Source: an uncultured Collinsella sp. (GTDB lineage: Bacteria; Actinomycetota; Coriobacteriia; Coriobacteriales; Coriobacteriaceae). From it: a stretch of DNA of 35,614 nucleotides. The notes beneath the pieces are model-generated. The model had not been told where the DNA came from and did no database searches. It saw nothing but the letters and a program-made list of their open reading frames with translations. The stretch lies in assembly GCA_900752545.1 (NCBI GenBank), contig CAADVS010000066.1:1-35614 (forward strand), written 5' to 3'. Numbering within the stretch: position 1 is the first letter of the stretch; the number at the start of each line of letters is the position of its first letter. The translations under genes and the position numbers were made by a program. Positions 1-8,029 of this stretch are shown in pieces.

Positions 1-10
1 CCGGATTCGC

Positions 11-52
11 GCCTCAGGACTCAGCGCAACGCGTTGCGCTGAGTCCTGAGGC
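11..52. repeat. Perfect 42-bp palindrome
   Basis: Two 21-base arms are exact reverse complements with no spacer; each arm begins GCCTCAGGACTCAG and the centre is ACGCGT. It lies upstream of the YbaK-type gene and close to the window edge, so the upstream gene it may follow is not visible. There is no T-run after it, which makes a simple intrinsic terminator less likely. It could be a bidirectional hairpin, a protein site or a repeat. The symmetry is certain; the role is unknown. Confidence 0.85.
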
Positions 53-113
53 TGTTGCAATGAAAATGAGAATCAAGGTCCTTCTGATTCGGTGGCGCTT
101 CTGTGTGTCGAGA

Positions 114-143
114 TGGCATATGCGGCGGAATTGGCCCTATACT
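114..143 (+). promoter_or_regulatory. Candidate promoter of the ybaK-like gene
   Basis: TATACT at 138-143 resembles a sigma-70 type -10 box. The -35 region, TGGCAT at 114-119 with an 18-base spacer, is a weak match. The ATG at 181 lies about 37 bases downstream of the -10 box. Confidence 0.35.
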
Positions 144-180
144 TAATCCTTACGTCGCTCTGCGGGGGAAAGGATGTGCC

Positions 181-681
181 ATGGCAAAGGCTGTTAAGAC
201 GTCAAAAACCAATGCGATGCGCGAGCTGGAAAGCGCCGGCATCTCCTATGTTCTCCATACGTACGAAGACGATGGCGACGAATCGTCGGGGCTGGGCGTC
301 GCGATTTCCGAGCAGCTTGGCGAGGAGCCCGGTCAGGGATTTAAGACCCTGGTCTGCACGACGCCGTCCAACGACCATGTCGTGTGCTGCATTCCCGTTG
401 CCGACGAGCTCGACCTCAAGGCCGCCGCGCGCGCCGCAGGCGAAAAGTCGCTGACCATGATGCATGTCAAAGATTTGCTTGCCGCGACGGGGTATGTCCG
501 CGGCGGTTGCAGTCCGGTCGGTATGAAAAAACGCTTCCGGACTCTGATTGATGAGACATGTATCCTTTGGGATACCATTTTTATCTCGGGCGGCAAGCGC
601 GGCTATCAGCTTGAGCTTGCTCCCGATGACTTAGTTGCATTTTGCGGGGCGACGGTTGCCCCGATCACGAGAGAGGACTGA
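181..681 (+). CDS. ybaK: Cys-tRNA(Pro)/Cys-tRNA(Cys) deacylase, YbaK/EbsC family
   Basis: This 166-residue cytosolic protein belongs to the YbaK family, trans-editing enzymes that hydrolyse Cys mischarged on tRNA(Pro). The family pattern is clear: GFKTLV around residue 50 holds the conserved lysine, and GYVRGGCSPVGMKKR near residue 105 corresponds to the GYVRGGxSPxGxKK block. Length is normal for the family. An in-frame start exists at 103, but the ATG at 181 is preferred because a GGGGGAAAGG stretch lies upstream and conserved sequence begins soon after. The stop is followed after three bases by the murJ start, so the two are probably co-transcribed. Family assignment is solid; exact substrate (Cys versus another residue) is inferred from the family. 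Confidence 0.9.
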   Translation: MAKAVKTSKTNAMRELESAGISYVLHTYEDDGDESSGLGVAISEQLGEEPGQGFKTLVCTTPSNDHVVCCIPVADELDLKAAARAAGEKSLTMMHVKDLLAATGYVRGGCSPVGMKKRFRTLIDETCILWDTIFISGGKRGYQLELAPDDLVAFCGATVAPITRED

Positions 682-684
682 GCG

Positions 685-2988
685 ATGCCGCAGGAAGAAT
701 CAAAGCGCGGAGCTCACTTTGCAAAAGGGTCGGCTCCTCAGACGCCCGCGCCCGAGGCCGCTTCGTTCGATAACGAGATTCGAAACGCCTGGTCCGCTGC
801 CGCTGACCCGGGCGAGACGGCCGTGTACTTGCGTGCCGCCGGTGCCGGCACGGCACTTCCCCGTACGGTTCTTTCTTCGGCTCGTCCCGATGAGACGGCT
901 GTCTTTTTGGCCGCCGCTCAATCGAGCGCCAGCGTGATGCCGATCGCCTCCGAGGCTCCTCGTGCGCCGCGTCCCGATGAGACGGCGGTGTTTTTGATGG
1001 CAGCCCAGGGAAAGAGCACACCGCAGAGCGCTCCTGCCGCTCGTTCCGCCAAGCCCACGGCTCATGATGATGGCGAACCGCTTCTTTCGGATGACGAATG
1101 GTCGCCGCTTGGTTCGACCGATCCCGTCGAGGGCGTGGCCATCGACGGTGATGACGACTGGGACCCTCTGTCGTTTTCTGCCCGAACCGTCGCCGCCAAT
1201 GAAGTTGACACGGTGTTTGGCGACCATGCCATATTCGATGATGATGCCGTATCCGGTAGCAACATGCCGAACAGCGATGACGCCGCACCTGCTGATGACG
1301 CCGTTTTGGTTGACGATCCCTTTGCGATGACCGGCTCCTTTGCCGTCGTGGACGATTTGCCGCCACAAGATGAGGTTTATGAGGACTCTCAGGACGACGT
1401 AGACGATATGGGTTCGTCGGACTACTCCACGGTTGGTCGTTCTGCTGGCCTTATGACCGTGCTGACCATCGTGTCGCGCGTCACCGGGTTTATCCGCACG
1501 TGGGCCATGGCGGCCGCCATCGGCATGTCGCTGCTCTCGTCCTCCTATCAGGTTGCCAACAACCTGCCCAACATGCTCTACGAGCTCGTGATGGGCGGCA
1601 TGCTCGTTACGGCGTTTTTGCCGGTGTATATGGGCGTGAGGCGCGAGCAGGGCCGCGAGGCATCGAACGAGTATGTCGGCAATCTGCTCGGTATTCTGCT
1701 TCTGGTGCTGGGCGGCATCTCGCTGCTGGGCACCGTGTTTGCTCCCGGCTTTATTTGGACGCAGTCGTTCCTTTCGGGTAATGGCGACAGCATGGATACC
1801 GCTGCGTTCATGTTCCGCTTCTTTGCTATCCAAATTCTGTTTTATGGCTTGGGCTCGGTGTTCTCGGGTGTTCTCAACGCACACCGCGACTACTTCTGGT
1901 CGACGTTTGCCCCGGTTCTCAACAATGTCATCGTCATCGCCAGCTTTATGGGCTTTGCTCCCGTGTCTGCACAATTTGGCGAGCGGGTCGGCATTATCTT
2001 GATCGCAGCCGGTACGACCCTCGGCGTCTTTGTCCAGATGGCCTGCCAGATTCCCGCGCTTGGCAAGCATGGCGTGCATCCTCATATCCATATCGACTTT
2101 AAGGACCCCGCGCTGCGACAGACGATTGCGCTTGGTATCCCGACGCTGCTCGCCACGGTGTGCATGTTTGTCTCGACCTCCATTACCAATGCCGCCGCGC
2201 TGGTGGTGCAGCCCGAGACCGGCCCTTCCGTCATCGCATATGCGCGCCTGTGGTATACGCTGCCCTATGCGCTGATCGCTGCCTCGCTTTCGACGGCACT
2301 CTATACCGAACTCTCCCACGATGCACAGGAGAAGGATTACGACAGCGTCCGCACGGGCATTTCGCGCGGTGTCGCCCAGATGCTCTTCTTCCTGATTCCG
2401 TTTGCGATGTACCTGATCGTCTTCGCCCGTCCGCTCAACATGATCTACTGCGCCGGCAAGTTCGATGAATCCGGTGTGGCGCTGGTGTCGGAGTTCCTTA
2501 TCTATCTGGCACTTTCCCTGCCGCTCTACGGCGTGGTCGTGCTGATGCAGAAGAGCTTCTCGGCCCTGCTCGATATGAAACCTTATAGCCGCTATTGCTT
2601 GTACTCCGCTGTCGGTCAGGCCGGTTCGGTGCTGCTGTTTGGCGTGGTGCTGGGCTACGGTATGCCGGCAATTGCGCTTTCGTACGTCGTTGACTACGTG
2701 GTCTTGGTCGGATGCTCACTGTGGTGGCTGCGCCGTCGTCTGCATGGCCTTCAGGTCAAGTCTATCCTGCACGGCGGTTTCTTCGGCCTGTTGTTCGGTG
2801 GCTTGGGCGCTGCCGCGGGCGCCGGCGTCATGTGGGCACTTGAGCACTTTGTCGGAATGCTTGGCAGCTCGATCCTCATTACCCTGGGCTACGTTTGTGT
2901 TGCAGGCGTCGTCTCGCTTGCCGTGACTTTTGGCCTTGCCTTCGTCTTTAAGATGCCCGAGGTCTCGGCGCTGCTTCGTCGCAAGTAG
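685..2988 (+). CDS. murJ: Lipid II flippase MurJ (MviN) with long N-terminal repeat region
   Basis: This 767-residue protein combines a hydrophilic N-terminal part (about residues 1-250) with a MurJ/MviN membrane domain of about 14 helices (about 250-767). MurJ flips the peptidoglycan precursor lipid II across the membrane. The core carries family features such as SRVTGFIR in the first helix, then NNLPNMLYELVMGGML. The N-terminal part is odd: three copies of a DETAVFLxAAQ motif at residues 41-53, 67-79 and 96-108, then an acidic Asp-rich stretch to about residue 240. Mycobacterial MviN is regulated through PknB phosphorylation and an FHA protein, so these threonines could be phospho-docking sites; that is inference. 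The stop codon directly abuts the uvrC start. The start at ATG 685 lies three bases after the ybaK stop, with GAGAGAGG upstream as ribosome site. Confidence 0.92.
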   Translation: MPQEESKRGAHFAKGSAPQTPAPEAASFDNEIRNAWSAAADPGETAVYLRAAGAGTALPRTVLSSARPDETAVFLAAAQSSASVMPIASEAPRAPRPDETAVFLMAAQGKSTPQSAPAARSAKPTAHDDGEPLLSDDEWSPLGSTDPVEGVAIDGDDDWDPLSFSARTVAANEVDTVFGDHAIFDDDAVSGSNMPNSDDAAPADDAVLVDDPFAMTGSFAVVDDLPPQDEVYEDSQDDVDDMGSSDYSTVGRSAGLMTVLTIVSRVTGFIRTWAMAAAIGMSLLSSSYQVANNLPNMLYELVMGGMLVTAFLPVYMGVRREQGREASNEYVGNLLGILLLVLGGISLLGTVFAPGFIWTQSFLSGNGDSMDTAAFMFRFFAIQILFYGLGSVFSGVLNAHRDYFWSTFAPVLNNVIVIASFMGFAPVSAQFGERVGIILIAAGTTLGVFVQMACQIPALGKHGVHPHIHIDFKDPALRQTIALGIPTLLATVCMFVSTSITNAAALVVQPETGPSVIAYARLWYTLPYALIAASLSTALYTELSHDAQEKDYDSVRTGISRGVAQMLFFLIPFAMYLIVFARPLNMIYCAGKFDESGVALVSEFLIYLALSLPLYGVVVLMQKSFSALLDMKPYSRYCLYSAVGQAGSVLLFGVVLGYGMPAIALSYVVDYVVLVGCSLWWLRRRLHGLQVKSILHGGFFGLLFGGLGAAAGAGVMWALEHFVGMLGSSILITLGYVCVAGVVSLAVTFGLAFVFKMPEVSALLRRK

Positions 2989-4935
2989 GTGCGTGTGGCA
3001 GGTCACGACAACATTCCAACACTTGCCGAGCAGGTTTCGCGCGTTCCCACGCAACCCGGCTGCTACCTTTGGAAAGATGCCAAGGGCGATGTCATCTATG
3101 TGGGCAAGGCAAAAAACTTGCGTGCCCGTATGCGTCAATACGTGACGCTGCAGGACGAGCGTCAAAAGATCCCGCTCATGATGCAGCTGGTGGCGAGCTT
3201 CGACTATATCGTGGTGGAGACCGAGCACGAGGCATTGGTGCTCGAGCGCAATCTGATCGGCCAGTACCATCCGTACTTCAACGTCGACCTTAAGGACGAT
3301 AAAAGCTATCCCTTTATCGCCATCACTAAAAGCGATCTATTTCCCGCTATTAAATACACGCGCGAGCGCCATAAGCCCGGCACGCGCTATTTTGGCCCCT
3401 ATACCGATAGTCGTGCGGCGCGTGAGACCATCGATACGCTACGCAAGGTCATTCCTATTTGCTCGGCATCCTGTGCGGAATGGCGCCGCTGCCGCCGCAT
3501 CGTCGAATCTCATAAGGGCGAAGAAGACATCGTCAATATGATTTGCGCGCAAAACGGGCGTCCCTGTTTTGACTACCATGTCGGGCGCGGGCCGGGCGCA
3601 TGCGTCGGCGCGATTTCCCCTGCCGACTATGCCAAGAACGTCAAGCGTGTCGAACGTTTCTTGTCGGGCCATCGCAAGGATGTCGTCGACGAGCTTACGT
3701 CCGAGATGACGGAGGCAGCCGAGACGCTCGATTTTGAACGTGCGGCGCGCGTCAAGCGTCGCCTGGAAGTCATTAGGGGCCTGGACGATCGCCAACAGGT
3801 CGTTTTTCCATCGAGCGTCGATATCGACGTCATCGGCTTCTATCGCGAAGAGACTATCTCTGCCGCCTGTGTCTTTGTCGTTCGCGAGGGCCGAACGGTT
3901 CGAACTTGTGAGTTCATCCTCGATAAAGGCCTGGATGTCGACGAGGAAGAGCTTCAATCGGGCTTTCTTAAGCGCTATTACGACGAGACGGCCGATATTC
4001 CAGCCGAGATCAATCTCTCTGTCGAGCTTGAGGATGCTGAAGCGTTGGGGGAGTGGCTTGCGGGCAAGCGCGAACGCTCTTGCCATCTCCATAGGCCGCA
4101 GCGCGGCGAAAAGCACCGCCTGCTCGATATGGCTTCCAAAAATGCGCGCCATGCCCTCATGCGCTACATGATGCGCACGGGGTATGCTGACGATCGCACC
4201 AATCAGGCGCTCCTGGAGCTCGAAAGTGCGCTGGCGCTGCCTGCGCCGCCGTTGCGCATCGAGTGCTTCGATATCTCGACGTTGCACGGCACCTTTACCG
4301 TCGCTTCGATGGTGGTATTTACCAACGGCCGTGCCGACAAGGGCCAGTATCGTCGCTTTAAAATTCAGGCCGAATTGGACGAGGCGAACGACTTCGTATC
4401 GATGTCCGAAGTTCTGGGGCGTCGCTATGCTCCCGAGCGCATGGCGGACGAGCGCTTTGGCTCGCGCCCCGATTTGCTCGTTGTCGATGGCGGCAAGCCG
4501 CAGTTGACCGCTGCAATTAAGCAACTTGAGGCGCTCGGCCTCGATATACCAGTTTGTGGCTTGGCAAAGGCCGATGAGGAAGTTTTCGTGCCGTGGGACG
4601 AGACTCCCGTCGTGCTACCGACCGGCTCCGCTTCGCTTTATCTGATCAAGCAGGTTCGCGATGAATCCCACCGATTTGCGATTACGTTCCACCGCGAGTT
4701 GCGCAATAAGGCTATGACGGTTTCGGTGCTTGACGACGTTCCGGGCGTGGGACCCACTAGAAAACGTGCCATTATGCGCCATTTTGGCTCGATGAAGCGT
4801 TTGCGCGCGGCAAGCGAGCAGGAGATTGCGGAAGTTCGAGGCGTTCCGGCCGATGTCGCCAAAGCGGTCCACGAGGCACTTGTTGCATGGAATGCCGAGC
4901 GCGCCCAGGCATCGGCCAGCCGTTCCGAAAACTAA
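2989..4935 (+). CDS. uvrC: Excinuclease ABC subunit C
   Basis: UvrC (648 residues) makes both incisions in nucleotide excision repair with UvrA and UvrB. Domains in order: GIY-YIG nuclease (GCY at 24-26 and IYVGK at 36-40), a UVR motif that binds UvrB (around 205-240), the RNase H-like nuclease domain with CFDIS and VVDGGKPQL, the HRFAITFHR block, and a C-terminal helix-hairpin-helix pair (VPGVGPTRKRAIMRHFG). Length is normal. The GTG start immediately follows the murJ stop; a second GTG six bases later is possible. In many actinobacteria uvrC is followed by rapZ, yvcK and whiA; here a sialate island of about 10.8 kb intervenes. Confidence 0.97.
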   Translation: MRVAGHDNIPTLAEQVSRVPTQPGCYLWKDAKGDVIYVGKAKNLRARMRQYVTLQDERQKIPLMMQLVASFDYIVVETEHEALVLERNLIGQYHPYFNVDLKDDKSYPFIAITKSDLFPAIKYTRERHKPGTRYFGPYTDSRAARETIDTLRKVIPICSASCAEWRRCRRIVESHKGEEDIVNMICAQNGRPCFDYHVGRGPGACVGAISPADYAKNVKRVERFLSGHRKDVVDELTSEMTEAAETLDFERAARVKRRLEVIRGLDDRQQVVFPSSVDIDVIGFYREETISAACVFVVREGRTVRTCEFILDKGLDVDEEELQSGFLKRYYDETADIPAEINLSVELEDAEALGEWLAGKRERSCHLHRPQRGEKHRLLDMASKNARHALMRYMMRTGYADDRTNQALLELESALALPAPPLRIECFDISTLHGTFTVASMVVFTNGRADKGQYRRFKIQAELDEANDFVSMSEVLGRRYAPERMADERFGSRPDLLVVDGGKPQLTAAIKQLEALGLDIPVCGLAKADEEVFVPWDETPVVLPTGSASLYLIKQVRDESHRFAITFHRELRNKAMTVSVLDDVPGVGPTRKRAIMRHFGSMKRLRAASEQEIAEVRGVPADVAKAVHEALVAWNAERAQASASRSEN

Positions 4936-4960
4936 ACGTGCTTCTAAACAACTGATATAC

Positions 4961-4990
4961 ATGATTGGCCGATTTTCAATCATTTATTTC
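4961..4990 (+). terminator. Candidate weak terminator after uvrC
   Basis: ATGATTG (4961-4967) pairs with CAATCAT (4977-4983), followed by TTATTTC. The stem is short and A/T rich, so termination may be partial. Confidence 0.35.
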
Positions 4991-5027
4991 GCGGCGATTA
5001 CCTGTCGATTTCGGGTTTTATTAACGC

Positions 5028-5068
5028 TAAAACGTTTGACTAGCCATGGTGAACAACCCTGCTATCCT
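5028..5068 (+). promoter_or_regulatory. Candidate sat promoter with overlapping operator-like site
   Basis: TTGACT (5036-5041) resembles a -35 box, and TGCTATCCT (5060-5068) reads as an extended -10 (TG-N-TATCCT), though the -35 to TATCCT spacing is 21 bases, which an extended -10 may tolerate. TAAAACGTTT (5028-5037) overlaps the -35. The same ten bases recur inside a perfect palindrome upstream of gapA (17730-17743), suggesting a shared LacI-like repressor site. The stretch 4936-5300 has no gene; besides this promoter it holds a small CAACCC/GGGTTG hairpin (5054-5076) and the leader structure below. Confidence 0.45.
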
Positions 5069-5100
5069 GCGGGTTGACGAAGACTGATATCTCACCTCGT

Positions 5101-5181
5101 CGATACATACTGTCTGGCGAATCGTTTGTCAATGAATTCGGTGAACGGTAGTAAATACCGTTCAAGCGTATGTATGTATCG
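5101..5181 (+). promoter_or_regulatory. Nested stem-loop leader upstream of satA
   Basis: CGATACATAC (5101-5110) pairs perfectly with GTATGTATCG (5172-5181). Inside lies a second perfect hairpin, GAACGGTA (5143-5150) with TACCGTTC (5156-5163) and a five-base loop. It lies between the candidate promoter and the satA start, so it would be in the 5' untranslated RNA. I do not recognise a known riboswitch class. Confidence 0.5.
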
Positions 5182-5300
5182 GTCGCCGAGCGCGGCACCT
5201 CAGTTGGGTCCGTCGGTAGGTAAGGTATATATCGTCCGCAAGTTGCGCGGGGGCAAGTCTAGGTGCTCCCGGGTAAGATTCTCTATTGATAGGAGAAGAC

Positions 5301-6914
5301 ATGGCCATCATCAACAAGGGTATGTCCAGGCGTTCGTTCCTCGGCCTCACCGGCAGCGTCGCTGCTGTCGCAGGGCTTGGTCTCACCGGCTGCGGTGGCA
5401 GCTCCAACGACGAGGGTTCCGCTTCCGGTTCCACCGATTCCGCCAACCGTGGCGGCGGCGTGATCACCGCTGGTTCCGCTTACGCTCCGTCCAGCTTCGA
5501 CCCCGCCAGCACCGGCTCCGCTGTGGGCCTGGGTGCTAACTGGCACGTCATCGAGGGCCTCTATGGCATCGATTACCACGACTACAGCACCTTCAACGAG
5601 CTCGCCACCGACGATCCCAAGTCCGTGGACGACACTACCTTCGAGGTCACCATCCGCAAGGGCGCCAAGTTCTCCGATGGCACCGAGGTCACTGCTGACG
5701 ACGTCGTTGCCTCCTACACCGCTTGCGCTGCTTCTGCTACCTATGCTCCGTTCTTCCAGCCCTTCGAGTCCATCGAGGCCAAGGACGCCAGCACTGTAAC
5801 GGTCAAGACCAAGGTCCCCAACTTCTCCCTGCTCAAGGATCGTCTGGCCATCATCCGCGTTACCCCGGCTACCCAGGCCGAGGAGGATCGCGCTAAGCAG
5901 CCGATCGGCTCCGGCCCCTGGATGTACGACTCTATCTCCGATACCGAGATCACCCTGGTTCCCAACCCCGAGTACAACGGTGAGTATGCTGCCGAGGATA
6001 AGAAGATCCAGTACAGCATCCTGACCGACCCCACCGCTCGCGTTACCGCTCAGCAGGAGGGCTCCACGCTCGTTATGGAGCTCGTCACCGCTGACGCCGT
6101 CGACCAGCTCGAGAGCGCCGGCTGCAAGATCGATAACGTCCAGGGTTTCGGCACCCGCTTCATCATGTTCAACGTCGCCAAGGAGCCTTGGAACAACGTC
6201 AAGGTCCGTCAGGCCGTCATGTACGCGCTCGACACTGAGAAGATGATTACCAACACCTTCGCCGGCCTTGCTACCGCTGCCAGCTGCTACCTGCCCAAGA
6301 GCTTCACCAACTATCATGAGGCTTCCACGGTGTACAAGACTGACGCCAAGAAGGCCAAGAAGCTCATCGAAGAGTCTGGCATCACCCCGGGCGCCATCAC
6401 CCTGCGCACCACCGACAACGAGCAGATCAAGGGCATGGCCGCTCAGGTCAAGAACGACCTCGACGCTCTCGGCTTCGATGTGACTATCCAGACCGATACC
6501 TCGCCGGCCACCTACGCTGCCATCGACGGCGGCGAGGCCTACGATATCCTCCTTGCCCCTGGCGATCCGTCCTGCTTCGGCGCCGACCCCGACCTGCTGC
6601 TCAACTGGTGGTATGGCGACAACGTCTGGATGCAGACCCGTTGCCCGTGGAAGGATTCCGCTGAGTGGGCGAAGCTCCACGGTCTCATGGACGAGGCTCT
6701 TGCCGCCGAGGGCGACGAGCAGCAGAAGAAGTGGAACGAGTGCTTCGACATCATCGCCGACAACGCTGTTCTGTACCCCGTTGTCCACGTCAAGACCGTT
6801 TCCGCTTCCTGGGACGATCCGTCCACCGCGCCCAACGGCGAGGCCCTCGATGGCTTCAAGGGCATCGGCACGACGAGCATGTCCTTCAGGGGCGTCGCGA
6901 CCGTCAAGGCCTAA
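5301..6914 (+). CDS. satA: Extracellular solute-binding lipoprotein of a sialate-type ABC transporter (family 5)
   Basis: This 537-residue lipoprotein is a family 5 (DppA/OppA-like) solute-binding protein. The signal peptide contains twin arginines (SRRSFLG, R10-R11) and a lipobox LTGC with C31, so it is probably Tat-exported and lipid-anchored. The ATG at 5301 follows AGGAGA with good spacing; a TTG at 5286 is less likely. It heads a satABCD-like operon directly upstream of an esterase and nanA-nanK-nanE. Known sialic acid transporters of this superfamily are SatABCD of Haemophilus ducreyi and SiaEFGI of Corynebacterium glutamicum, so Neu5Ac is the likely ligand; a peptide ligand remains possible. 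A stem-loop after the gene probably keeps its level above that of the membrane subunits. Confidence 0.75.
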   Translation: MAIINKGMSRRSFLGLTGSVAAVAGLGLTGCGGSSNDEGSASGSTDSANRGGGVITAGSAYAPSSFDPASTGSAVGLGANWHVIEGLYGIDYHDYSTFNELATDDPKSVDDTTFEVTIRKGAKFSDGTEVTADDVVASYTACAASATYAPFFQPFESIEAKDASTVTVKTKVPNFSLLKDRLAIIRVTPATQAEEDRAKQPIGSGPWMYDSISDTEITLVPNPEYNGEYAAEDKKIQYSILTDPTARVTAQQEGSTLVMELVTADAVDQLESAGCKIDNVQGFGTRFIMFNVAKEPWNNVKVRQAVMYALDTEKMITNTFAGLATAASCYLPKSFTNYHEASTVYKTDAKKAKKLIEESGITPGAITLRTTDNEQIKGMAAQVKNDLDALGFDVTIQTDTSPATYAAIDGGEAYDILLAPGDPSCFGADPDLLLNWWYGDNVWMQTRCPWKDSAEWAKLHGLMDEALAAEGDEQQKKWNECFDIIADNAVLYPVVHVKTVSASWDDPSTAPNGEALDGFKGIGTTSMSFRGVATVKA

Positions 6915-6974
6915 GACTCGCTTGAGTCATATGTGGGGCGTCGGTCGTAAGGCAACGTCTTCATAGTTGAAACA

Positions 6975-7008
6975 AAGACCCGGGCGGCCTCGATGTCGCT
7001 CGGGTCTT
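6975..7008 (+). terminator. Intra-operon stem-loop between satA and satB
   Basis: AAGACCCG (6975-6982) pairs with CGGGTCTT (7001-7008), with further G-C and wobble pairs inside. No long T-run follows. It is placed as expected for a partial terminator or 3' end stabiliser that raises binding-protein expression over the permease. Confidence 0.6.
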
Positions 7009-7069
7009 GTAATGAGTATCCATACTCATATACCAGTTGGTCCTACCGACAAAAGAAAGGGGAGAGAAC

Positions 7070-8026
7070 GTGAACAACTTTCTACGTTTGATTGGAAGGC
7101 GTCTCGTGGCGCTGCCGATCATGGCATTGGGCGTCACCGTCCTGGTGTTCTTCCTTATGTCGTTCTCCAAGACCGACCCCGCCTATACGGCGTTGGGTGA
7201 CGGTGCCTCGCCCGAGGCGGTTGCCGAGTACCATGAGAAGTATGGTCTGGACGACCCCTGGCCCGTGCGCTACGTGCGCTACATGGGCGATCTGATCCAT
7301 GGTGACATGGGCACCTATGGTGCTGCTCGCAACTCTGTTGCCAAGCGCATCTCCACGGCCCTGCCCGTCACGATGCAGCTGACCTTCATCGGTCTAGCCA
7401 TCGGCGCGGTCGTCTCGTTTTTGCTCGGCGTCATCGCGGCACTGTATCGCGATAAATGGCCGGACCAAGTGATCCGCGTCTTCTCCATCGCCGGCTTGGC
7501 AACCCCGTCGTTCTGGCTTGCCGTTCTGTTGATCCTGCTGTTCTCTTCCTACCTTAAGGTGCTCCCGGCGTCCGGTGCTCTGCCTCACTTCACCACCAAC
7601 CCGGCTGGCTATCTGGGACGTATGATCATGCCCGCTATCGCTCTGGCATTCCCGCTGACGGGCCAGATGACTCGTATCGTGCGTACGGCCATGGTCGAGG
7701 AGCTCGATAAGGACTATGTCCGTATGGCCCGCGGCGCCGGCGTTCCCGAGAAGGTCGTCGTCGGCATCAACGTTTTGCGCAACGCGCTGATCACCCCGGT
7801 CACCACCCTCGGTCTTAAGATCGGCTACCTCATGGGCGGCGCCGTCGTCATCGAGGTCATCTTCAACCTCCCCGGCATGGGTACTGCGATTCTGCAGGGC
7901 GTTCAGGGCAACGAGGCGAACCTGGTTCAGGGCGTCGTCATCGTCGTTGCTCTTGCCTTCATCATCATCAACATCGTGGTTGACATGCTCTACCTGCTCA
8001 TCAACCCGCGCATCAGGACGGTGTAG
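7070..8026 (+). CDS. satB: ABC transporter permease (DppB-like), sialate-type system
   Basis: A 318-residue inner-membrane permease of the DppB/OppB family with about six helices. The N-terminus (FLRLIGRRLVALPIM) and the C-terminus ending in LYLLINPRIRTV are typical. The coupling EAA-like loop that touches the ATPases includes DKDYVRMARGAGVPEKVVV around residues 215-235. The GTG at 7070 is chosen because AAAGGGGAGAG precedes it; the in-frame ATG at 7037 has no ribosome site and would add eleven unconserved residues. satC begins three bases after its stop. Probable role is the first membrane half of the sialic acid importer, inferred from the neighbouring nan genes. Confidence 0.85.
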   Translation: MNNFLRLIGRRLVALPIMALGVTVLVFFLMSFSKTDPAYTALGDGASPEAVAEYHEKYGLDDPWPVRYVRYMGDLIHGDMGTYGAARNSVAKRISTALPVTMQLTFIGLAIGAVVSFLLGVIAALYRDKWPDQVIRVFSIAGLATPSFWLAVLLILLFSSYLKVLPASGALPHFTTNPAGYLGRMIMPAIALAFPLTGQMTRIVRTAMVEELDKDYVRMARGAGVPEKVVVGINVLRNALITPVTTLGLKIGYLMGGAVVIEVIFNLPGMGTAILQGVQGNEANLVQGVVIVVALAFIIINIVVDMLYLLINPRIRTV

Positions 8027-8029
8027 ATT

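Noticed and set aside
60..85. Fur-box-like sequence TGAAAATGAGAATCA upstream of ybaK
   Set aside because: The two halves match poorly as an inverted repeat, and the gene has no link to iron.
5101..5300. Known riboswitch or T-box in the satA leader
   Set aside because: No conserved core of a class I know (T-box, TPP, cobalamin, glmS) was recognised; only stems are visible.
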